From Phaeodactylibacter sp. (lineage in GTDB: Bacteria > Bacteroidota > Bacteroidia > Chitinophagales > Saprospiraceae), in NCBI RefSeq assembly GCF_022763345.1, contig NZ_JALEGS010000005.1, positions 1 through 51,034 on the forward strand: 51,034 nt of DNA. Reading direction: 5' to 3'. Made by a program: the position numbers and the translations under genes. Of this stretch, positions 43,474-50,031 are shown piece by piece. Under the pieces are notes generated by a model. The model had not been told where the DNA came from. It ran no database searches and saw nothing but the letters and a program-made list of their open reading frames with translations. The stretch's first letter is position 1; each line of letters opens with the position of its first letter.

Positions 43474-45564
43474 ATGAGGACGATATTTTTTGTTTGTTGT
43501 TTCTTCATTACGATTGGTACTTGCACCCCGCTGCATAGCCAAGCTTCGCTGCCGCCAGATTCATCGCTTTGGGCGCTGCAGTTGCATGATGTAATCGTGA
43601 CGGCGCAGTACGCGCCCACCGACAGCCGCAACGCCGTGCACGATGTGATCACCATACGGGAGGAAGTGATTGAGCAGCGGGGCGCTACCAATTTGGAACA
43701 GCTGCTGCTGCAGGAAGCCAACATCCGCATCCGTCAGGATATGGTGTTGGGCAGCAGCATGAGCCTGCTGGGCATCGACGGGCAGAACGTCAAAATTATG
43801 GTGGACGGCGTGCCGGTGATCGGCCGGCAGGATGGCAATATCGACCTCAGTCAGCTCAACCTCAACAACATCGAGCGGGTGGAGATTGTGGAAGGCCCGA
43901 TGTCGGTCAGCTACGGCACAGATGCGCTGGGTGGCGTCATCAACCTGATCACCAAAAAATCGCAGCTTGACCGCTACGACCTGAACCTCACGAGTCAGGT
44001 GGAAGCCCTGGGCGAGAACCGATACGCTGCCGCCTTCGGTGCCCGCCTGACCGATGATCTCACCCTGCGCATCAATGGCGGCTACGATGTGTTTGGCGGC
44101 TTTAGTGAAAACGACAGCCTGCGCTCCGTGCTTTGGAACCCCAAGGAACAGTGGTTTGCGGATGCTTACCTTGGCTATCGGCTGGACGATAAGCGCAAGT
44201 TGTTCTACACCGGCAGTTTCTTCGATGAGGAAGTGCAGAATCTCGGCAACATCCGCCGTCCGCAGTTCAAACCCTACGCCTTTGACGACTTTTACCTGAC
44301 CCGGCGCATCAACCACAGCCTGGCGTACGAAGGGCAAGTCGGGAAAAACTACTACCTGCAAGCCACCACCGGCTACAACCAATTCCGCCGCTACAAGCGT
44401 ACCCTGCGCACTAATTTTGAGGAAAACGAGCAGCTTGAAGTACCCGGCATGCAGGACACCGCCCGCTTCTCTGGCGCCATGCTGCGCGCCACCTTCGCCA
44501 GTCAGTACGCCGACAGCCCCCTGAATTTTCAGGTAGGCGTAGACCTGCGCTACGACGATGCCACGGGCCAACGCATACAAGACAGCCTGAGCAACCGGGA
44601 GGGCTTTTCGCAAATTGGCGACTACGCAGCATTCGGCAGCCTGCGCTATGAGCCTTGGGAAGCGCTGACCGCAGAAGCCGGGCTGCGCTACGCTTACAAT
44701 ACCCGCTACGAAGCCCCGCTCGTGCCTTCCTTACACCTAAAATACCGATTAAATCAGGAATGGGCAGTTCGCGGCTCCTACAGCCAAGGCTTCCGCAGCC
44801 CGGACTTGAAGGAGTTGTTTTTCGAATTTATCGATATCAACCACTTCATCCTCGGCAACCCCAATCTGCGGGCGGAGCGCTCGGACAACCTGCAGTTGGG
44901 GCTGTTCTACGAGCAGCGCGGGGACGAATGGCGCCTTAAGGGCAAAATCAAAGGCTTCTACAACGACATCCGCGACAAGATTGAGCTGTTTGAGTACATC
45001 GAGACCGACGAAGGCATCGCTCCGGCAATTGACACCTCCACCCTGCGCTTCGCTTACTTTAATCAGGCGGTGTATAAGACACAAGGCATCAACTTCTCGC
45101 TCAGCTACAGCACGCCCCGGCTGGAACTGTCTGCCAATGCCTCCACCATCGGCTACTACAATCCGGCGAGCGAGGACTTGCCGCAGCTGGATGAATTCAC
45201 CTACGCTATGGAGTACAGCGGCAGCGCCACCTACCGCTGGCTGAAGGCGGGCCTGAGTGCTTCTCTTTTCGTGCGTGTCAATGACCGGCAGGTCAATTTC
45301 TTTCCTACTACAGATGCGGAGGGCAACACCATCGCCGGTCAGCGCATACAGGATGGCTTCACGATGGCAGACTTTACCCTCACCAAATCCTTCTGGAAAG
45401 AGCGCATCGACCTGACGCTGGGTGCCCGCAACCTGCTAGACGTGCGGCGGGCCAACATACAGGGCGCGGCGAGCGGCGGGGCGCACAGCGGGGGCACCGG
45501 CAGCGCGCCGGTGAGCCCGGGCCGGAATGTGTTTGTGCGGATGATGGTGGATTTGGGGTGGTAG
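43474..45564 (+). CDS. hmuR: TonB-dependent heme receptor
   Basis: 696 aa from the ATG at 43474, which starts a compact signal peptide (MRTIFFVCCFFITIGTCTPL); an ATG at 43438 would add 12 residues that fall in repeat-derived sequence. There is a plug domain (LLLQEANIRIRQDMVLGSSM, VDGVPVIGRQDGNIDLSQLN, SYGTDALGGVINLITKK) and a 22-strand barrel ending in VRMMVDLGW. The heme-receptor signature FRSP...H...NPNL (FRSPDLKELFFEFID, INHFILGNPNL) is present. A Gly/Ser-rich loop (AASGGAHSGGTGSAP) lies near the end. It imports heme across the outer membrane. Confidence 0.92.
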   Translation: MRTIFFVCCFFITIGTCTPLHSQASLPPDSSLWALQLHDVIVTAQYAPTDSRNAVHDVITIREEVIEQRGATNLEQLLLQEANIRIRQDMVLGSSMSLLGIDGQNVKIMVDGVPVIGRQDGNIDLSQLNLNNIERVEIVEGPMSVSYGTDALGGVINLITKKSQLDRYDLNLTSQVEALGENRYAAAFGARLTDDLTLRINGGYDVFGGFSENDSLRSVLWNPKEQWFADAYLGYRLDDKRKLFYTGSFFDEEVQNLGNIRRPQFKPYAFDDFYLTRRINHSLAYEGQVGKNYYLQATTGYNQFRRYKRTLRTNFEENEQLEVPGMQDTARFSGAMLRATFASQYADSPLNFQVGVDLRYDDATGQRIQDSLSNREGFSQIGDYAAFGSLRYEPWEALTAEAGLRYAYNTRYEAPLVPSLHLKYRLNQEWAVRGSYSQGFRSPDLKELFFEFIDINHFILGNPNLRAERSDNLQLGLFYEQRGDEWRLKGKIKGFYNDIRDKIELFEYIETDEGIAPAIDTSTLRFAYFNQAVYKTQGINFSLSYSTPRLELSANASTIGYYNPASEDLPQLDEFTYAMEYSGSATYRWLKAGLSASLFVRVNDRQVNFFPTTDAEGNTIAGQRIQDGFTMADFTLTKSFWKERIDLTLGARNLLDVRRANIQGAASGGAHSGGTGSAPVSPGRNVFVRMMVDLGW

Positions 45565-45588
45565 TGTGAAACAAACAGAAAACAGTGT

Positions 45589-46024
45589 TCATTTCAGTAC
45601 TTCACGTAAAAACCAGTCTAAACTACCGACTTCCGCTCCTTTATGTGGATAGGTTTCACTGCCAGGGGTAATAATGAAGCCACGATCCGCCTGAATGTCC
45701 TTTAAACTATAGTAGAAGCCTTTGCTTACCCTAGGAGCGTTTGAAAATTTGATTTCAACACCCCACCGCTTACCGTCAGGGCGGAGTATCAGTAAGTCGA
45801 TCTCTGCCCCGGAGCGCGTTCGATAAAAGAAAAAGTCAGAAAACTCCGTGCTTTCCCGAATGATTTGTTCGATAACGAAAACCTCCCATGAGTTTCCGAC
45901 AGCAGGGTGGCCCAGTAACTGCTCATAGTCGTATATTCGGAGCAAGTGGTGCAGCAACCCTGCCTACTGCAGGTGACCAAGTCAGACCCTCCAATACTTT
46001 TTGAGATATACTCCGGTAGATCAC
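45589..46024 (-). pseudogene. DUF4143 ATPase with internal deletion
   Basis: The C-terminal frame (45957 to 45589) reads GLLHHLLRIYDYEQLLGHPA, GNSWEVFVIEQII, SGAEIDLLI and GVEIKFSN: the end of a DUF4143 protein with its PD-(D/E)XK-like EIDLL...EIK motif. In another frame, a GTG at 46024 begins (V)IYRSISQKVLEGL and then SPAVG, the typical N-terminus just before the Walker A motif. The whole ATPase core between them is missing, and an in-frame stop precedes the C-terminal part. A palindrome lies 9 nt upstream of the GTG. Confidence 0.75.
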
Positions 46025-46033
46025 GGATGCTGC

Positions 46034-46074
46034 AACCTACTAAATTTAAAATTTGCTTTTAAATTTAGCAGGTT
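46034..46074. repeat. 18-bp palindrome upstream of the first DUF4143 remnant
   Basis: AACCTaCTAAATTTAAAA, loop TTTGC, TTTTAAATTTAGcAGGTT: 17 of 18 positions pair. It ends 9 nt before the GTG of the minus-strand remnant. It may be an operator or the end of a mobile unit. Confidence 0.75.
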
Positions 46075-46148
46075 ATGGCATGTGGAAAATATCCGATGGC
46101 CAGGTTCTCTTGCGAGTTTCGGCTTAGTAAATAGCAATTTTACTCAAT

Positions 46149-46222
46149 ACTCCAAATTTGCATACTTTTCGCTATATTTGTAGCGTACTACGTTTTTGTG
46201 AATTTTTCTGCAAATTTGGAGT
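46149..46222. promoter_or_regulatory. 14-bp inverted repeat flanking the promoter of the intact DUF4143 ATPase gene
   Basis: ACTCCAAATTTGCA (46149-46162) and TGCAAATTTGGAGT (46209-46222) are perfect reverse complements 46 nt apart. The right copy abuts the TTG start codon. They bracket a TATATTTG promoter box and a small CGCTA/TAGCG hairpin (46170-46185). Confidence 0.75.
46173..46180 (+). promoter_or_regulatory. Probable -7 box of the DUF4143 ATPase gene
   Basis: TATATTTG, an exact TAnnTTTG match. Transcription would start near 46187, inside the inverted repeat, so a protein bound to the repeat would control it. No clear -33 TTG is seen. Confidence 0.5.
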
Positions 46223-47395
46223 TTGGACACACTGATTCCCAGACGGCTGACGTCGCATTTGACTGCAATAAGTAAGATGTTCCCTGTGGTCAGCCTCACA
46301 GGGCCCCGGCAGGCTGGCAAAACTACCTTGCTGAAGGATTTATACCCTAAGTATCGCTACGTCTCGTTGGAGAACCCTGATATCAGGCAATCTGCCAAAC
46401 GTAGCCCGAATGATTTTTTAGCGGAATACGATGACTTGGTCATTTTCGACGAAGCGCAACGCTGGCCAGACTTGTTTGCCTACTTGCAAACGATAATAGA
46501 CCAAGACCGGCGCCCCGGCCGGTTTATCCTTTCCGGCTCGCAAAATTTTTTGCTGCGAAAGAATATATCTCAGTCTTTAGCGGGCAGAGTGGGCATTGTA
46601 CGGTTATTGCCACTCGACAATGAAGAACTCCAGGAGGCTGGATTGTCAACTGAAGAGGTGAGTGAAGCGATTTTACGGGGTGGATATCCTGACTTAGTGA
46701 ATCGCGGATTAGATACGGAACCTTTTTACAGCAGTTATTTAGCAAGCTATGTGGAGCGTGATGTAGCTGAACTAATCAATTGGTCCAACCTGGACACCTT
46801 CCAGCGTTTTTTGCGCATCGTAGCGACCTGCGCCGGGCAGACTGCTAATTACAGTAAAATGGCTAATGCCACCGGGGTCAACCTTAAGACCATTCAGGCT
46901 TGGCTGGGTATTTTGGAGCAAAGCTATATCATCTTCCGGTTGCCTGCTTTTTTTAGAAACTTTGGTAAGCGCCTGATCAAAAGCCCTAAAATCTACTTCT
47001 ACGATACAGGCTTACTTTGCTACCTGTTGGAAATATTTGATACAGAGGAATACCTCCTGAATCAAAACCGTGGGGCCATCTTTGAGAACTTCGTCATTGC
47101 CGATGCACACAAATCATTTCTGCACCAGGGCCACACGCCCAATTTTTACTACTACCGTGACAATGATCAGCGTGAAGTGGATTTGCTCTACGAGCGGAGC
47201 GACGAAGCTCGTTTATACGAAATTAAGGCAGCTGCACGCTTCCGTCCGGAAATGACTAAACCCCTGGAAAAGGTAGCCAGCTATTGGGATCGGCCAACCA
47301 AGACTACTCTGATTTATCAAGGCGAAGAGGAACGGCTGGCAGGTAAAACGATGCTGCGCAATTGGCAGGATTTGAAATGGCGGCGAAAAGGCTAG
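46223..47395 (+). CDS. AAA+ ATPase with DUF4143 domain (intact)
   Basis: 390 aa from a TTG at 46223; an in-frame stop lies 24 nt upstream and no ATG is available. Walker A GPRQAGKTT (27-35), Walker B VIFDEAQ (73-79), a sensor-like SGSQNFLL, then DUF4143 with NRGAIFENFVIADAHK and a PD-(D/E)XK-like REVDLL...YEIKAA motif. Such COG1373 proteins are common multi-copy accessory genes with no settled function. The start codon directly follows an inverted repeat. Two deleted relatives lie on either side, and an AbiE pair lies downstream. Confidence 0.9.
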   Translation: MDTLIPRRLTSHLTAISKMFPVVSLTGPRQAGKTTLLKDLYPKYRYVSLENPDIRQSAKRSPNDFLAEYDDLVIFDEAQRWPDLFAYLQTIIDQDRRPGRFILSGSQNFLLRKNISQSLAGRVGIVRLLPLDNEELQEAGLSTEEVSEAILRGGYPDLVNRGLDTEPFYSSYLASYVERDVAELINWSNLDTFQRFLRIVATCAGQTANYSKMANATGVNLKTIQAWLGILEQSYIIFRLPAFFRNFGKRLIKSPKIYFYDTGLLCYLLEIFDTEEYLLNQNRGAIFENFVIADAHKSFLHQGHTPNFYYYRDNDQREVDLLYERSDEARLYEIKAAARFRPEMTKPLEKVASYWDRPTKTTLIYQGEEERLAGKTMLRNWQDLKWRRKG

Positions 47396-47481
47396 TGCTA
47401 TAAACCTATGGAAAATAAGTGATGGTTACTTTCTCTCGCGCGTTGATCCATCCGCCCTCCATTCCTTCCGGAACCATTTCC

Positions 47482-47506
47482 TTTTTTCAGGCGTTACCTG
47501 AAAAAA
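47482..47506. promoter_or_regulatory. Palindrome upstream of the AbiE antitoxin gene
   Basis: TTTTTTCAGG-CGTTA-CCTGAAAAAA, a perfect 10-bp inverted repeat that ends 9 nt before the ATG at 47516. It could terminate the ATPase transcript (hairpin plus A/T runs on both sides). It could also be the site where the antitoxin represses its own operon, as AbiEi proteins do. Confidence 0.6.
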
Positions 47507-47515
47507 AGAAACGAA

Positions 47516-48121
47516 ATGGCCAAATACGAGCTGCCCAAAGACCGGATGCTCATCACCACGGATTACATGCGCAAGAAGTATGGCTCGTATGACCCGAATA
47601 TTTTCCGGCGCTGGGTGGATCAGGGGAAGGTGGAGAAGGTGCGGAATGGGGTGTACTGCAAAACTGATGTCAGTCCAAGTAGTCTGGTCGATTACTTTGT
47701 AATTGCAAACCACATTTATGATCCATCTTACGTATCTACTTACACTGCACTTCGATATTGGGACGTCATACCTGAAGTGGTAAGGATAGTCACTTCTGTA
47801 ACTACAAAGAAGACAGCTGCTTTTGAGTACAAGGTGCGCATGACCTATCAGCAAATCAAACCCACCTACTTTTTCGGTTATGAATGGGTAACGTGGACAG
47901 GAGAGCCCTATAAAGTGGCAAATCGTGAAAAAGCTATGATTGATTTAGCTTATTTCGAGCCCTTATTCTCTGATCAGGATTGGCTATACGAAATGCGGTT
48001 TGACGAGGATGTGCTAAAAGAAGAATACCGCTGGGATCTTGTGGAGCATTACCTGGATATCTTACAATCAAAAACGCTGCGCAAAAAAATAGCTGCTTTA
48101 CAAAAATGCTATGGCTTATGA
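47516..48121 (+). CDS. abiEi: Type IV toxin-antitoxin antitoxin, AbiEi family
   Basis: 201 aa. An N-terminal winged helix-like region (LITTDYMRKKYGSYDPNIFR RWVDQGKVEKVRNGVYC, about 11-50) is followed by the AbiEi body (ANHIYDPSYVSTYTALRYWD, YKVANREKAMIDLAYF). It should neutralise the downstream nucleotidyltransferase toxin and repress the operon. The stop overlaps the toxin start as ATGA, typical of abiE operons. Purine-rich AAAAAAAGAAACGA precedes the ATG. Confidence 0.88.
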   Translation: MAKYELPKDRMLITTDYMRKKYGSYDPNIFRRWVDQGKVEKVRNGVYCKTDVSPSSLVDYFVIANHIYDPSYVSTYTALRYWDVIPEVVRIVTSVTTKKTAAFEYKVRMTYQQIKPTYFFGYEWVTWTGEPYKVANREKAMIDLAYFEPLFSDQDWLYEMRFDEDVLKEEYRWDLVEHYLDILQSKTLRKKIAALQKCYGL

Positions 48122-48903
48122 TGGAGATGAGTGAGATCGTTAAATGTTTTCCCGACTACATCAGGGAACAGGGGTTCAAGCAAGATATGCTTCGGGAATA
48201 TCTTCAGTTTGAAATCCTGAAAATCATTTTTGAGTCCGAACATGCCTCAGCCTACACCTTTTTGGGCGGCACCTGCCTGCATTTGGTTTACGGCACCGAA
48301 CGCTTCTCCGAAGACCTCGACTTCGACAACGTAGGGCTGTCAGCAGCCGACTTCGAGGAAACTGGCCGCGCTGTACAAAAAGGGCTGGAATTGCTGGGCT
48401 ACAAAACCACCATAAAATTCAGCCACAAGGATGCCTTCCACTGCAAAGTGACCTTTCCGGGCATTCTCTACGATTACGGGCTGAGCGGCCACAAGGAAGC
48501 ACGGATTTTCATAAAGCTGGATACGGAAAAACAGGACTACAACTATCAGCGGGAGCTGGTGCGCATCCAAAAATTCGGCGTGGATACAGATATCTTCGTA
48601 ACCCCACCGGATCTGCTGGTCAGCCAAAAAATCGCCGCCGTGCTGGGCCGCAAACGCCCCAAAGGCCGCGACTTTTACGACCTGACCTGGCTGCTCACGC
48701 AGGGGCATACGCCCGATTATGGCTATCTCGACATCCGTTTCGGTATTACCGGCCCAGCTGAGCTGCGGTCCCGGGTAGCGGAGCATATTGCCGGGTTTGA
48801 TTTTGAGCAGCTGGCGCGGGATGTGGCACCTTTTCTGTTCCGGGGGGAGAGCCTGGAGATGGTGCGTGGGTTTCCTGCGTTTTGGGGTCGGGTGATGTTG
48901 TAA
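48118..48903 (+). CDS. abiEii: Type IV toxin, nucleotidyltransferase AbiEii family
   Basis: 261 aa from the ATG at 48118, chosen for the ATGA overlap with the antitoxin stop. The nucleotidyltransferase motif is intact: FLGGTCLHLVYGTERFSEDLDF (GGT 50-52, S64, D66, D68). The second conserved block SQKIAAVLGRKRPKGRDFYD is also intact. AbiEii-type toxins modify RNA targets and can give phage defence by abortive infection. The last 99 nt have a 92% identical, stop-interrupted copy at 49644. Confidence 0.9.
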   Translation: MMEMSEIVKCFPDYIREQGFKQDMLREYLQFEILKIIFESEHASAYTFLGGTCLHLVYGTERFSEDLDFDNVGLSAADFEETGRAVQKGLELLGYKTTIKFSHKDAFHCKVTFPGILYDYGLSGHKEARIFIKLDTEKQDYNYQRELVRIQKFGVDTDIFVTPPDLLVSQKIAAVLGRKRPKGRDFYDLTWLLTQGHTPDYGYLDIRFGITGPAELRSRVAEHIAGFDFEQLARDVAPFLFRGESLEMVRGFPAFWGRVML

Positions 48904-48936
48904 ACAATACTTTGGCCAAATAACGCTCAGACAAAT

Positions 48937-48980
48937 ATTTCTTACAAATTGATGAGTGTATTCATCAATTTGTAAGAAAT
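48937..48980. repeat. Perfect 19-bp palindrome upstream of the second DUF4143 remnant
   Basis: ATTTCTTACAAATTGATGA, loop GTGTAT, TCATCAATTTGTAAGAAAT. It is a perfect stem ending 23 nt before the ATG at 49004. It has no T-run. It is comparable in place, though not in sequence, to the palindromes before the other two DUF4143 loci. Confidence 0.85.
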
Positions 48981-49003
48981 GTGATAAATGCTTATTTTTG
49001 AGT

Positions 49004-49647
49004 ATGATAAAGCGGCATATTGAACCAGCAATTTCAGCAATTTGGATGCTTTCACTCGCTTTGTTCGTATTTGTGCCGGCTTTATTGGGCAGACCATCAA
49101 CAAGTCCACCTTAGCTTCTGCTGCAGGCATAGACCGGCAAACAGCGGATGCCTGGCTGTCCGTGCTCCGAACCTCTCACATAGTGTATACCGTACAGCCC
49201 TATTTCCGCAATTTTAAAAAACGCCTTGTAAAATCTTCTAAACTCTATTTCCGCGACACCGGCCTTGCTTGTGCATTATTGGGCATCAACACCTCAGAGC
49301 AATTGCTTACCTACTACCAAAGAGGGGCTATTTTCGAGAACTTCATCTTCAACGAAGTGTCCAAATCGTTTTACAATGATGGATTGACCCCTCCTGTTTT
49401 TTTCTGGAGAGACAACTCCCAGCACGAAATTGACCTGTTGTTGAATGTTGGAGGGCAGTTGCGGCCCATTGAAATAAAAAGCGGAACGACTTTTCGTAAT
49501 GAATACTTTAAACAGCTAGATTGGTTTAGCAAGGTCGCAGATGTCCCCCTATTTAAGCCTACTGTTATTTACGGGGGTGAAGATACTCAGCCGGTTGGAG
49601 ATCATTTTTTGATGAGTTGGCGTGAGGTAGACAGCTTGGTTGCTTGA
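49004..49647 (+). pseudogene. DUF4143 ATPase with internal deletion (second remnant)
   Basis: The ATG at 49004 starts MIKRHIEPAISAI, a typical N-terminus of this family. The frame then changes directly into NLDAFTRFVRICAG (from about 49039), which aligns with NLDTFQRFLRIVATCAG in the intact protein at 46223. From there the DUF4143 half continues to the stop at 49647 with RGAIFENFIFNEVSKSF and QHEIDLLLN...PIEIKSG. The Walker A and B core, roughly 170 residues, is absent. Confidence 0.8.
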
Positions 49648-49742
49648 TTTTGAGCAGCTGGCGCGGGATGTGGCACCTTTTCTGTTCCGTGCGGAGAGCC
49701 TGGAGCCGATGCGCGGGTTTCCTGCGTTTTGAGGGCGGGTGA
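49644..49742 (+). pseudogene. Remnant of a second abiEii 3' end
   Basis: 99 nt align with 48797-48895 with 8 mismatches and no gaps. It encodes DFEQLARDVAPFLFRAESLE and then MRGFPAF followed by TGA where the intact gene has TGG. The changes include amino-acid replacements, so it is an old diverged copy rather than a fresh duplication. It starts within the end of the DUF4143 remnant. Confidence 0.8.
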
Positions 49743-50031
49743 ATCTATAGTAGCCTGGGCATAAGAATGATCTGGAAATTGAATACCAAAGCCCCGTAGA
49801 GCGCCCCAGGAAATTGGCAATAGAAGACCTTTCTACAACATGCGCTCAAGTTTGAAAATGCTTTCAAATGATCCGACCCAACCGCACCCGGTACCCGGTC
49901 CCGGATTTGACCAATCCTTGTCACTTTTTCATTATAAATGGCAATCCGCCAACAAGTTGCTCACCCCAAAGTTGATTCGGTATCTACTCAGCTTGCTGAG
50001 CTGTAACCATTTTTTACCAAATCAATCCATT
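49743..50031. other. Gap with no recognised gene
   Basis: With the abiEii remnant, this is the 384-nt stretch before the last gene. It holds no credible ORF; a small CTCAG-cttg-CTGAG hairpin is at 49987-50000. The promoter of the next gene must lie here but no clear box was found. Confidence 0.4.

Noticed and set aside
43561..44613. 350-aa open frame antisense to the heme receptor gene
   Set aside because: It lies fully inside hmuR on the other strand, has no signal, motif or start context, and arises from the GC-rich codon pattern of hmuR.
46001..46183. 60-aa ORF upstream of the DUF4143 ATPase
   Set aside because: It spans the 18-bp palindrome and reads through AT-rich repeat sequence. A coding remnant in another frame explains part of it better.
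45589..49742. A transposon with transposase
   Set aside because: No transposase, integrase or matching terminal repeats were found. The palindromes differ between loci, so only a hypothetical selfish unit is proposed.
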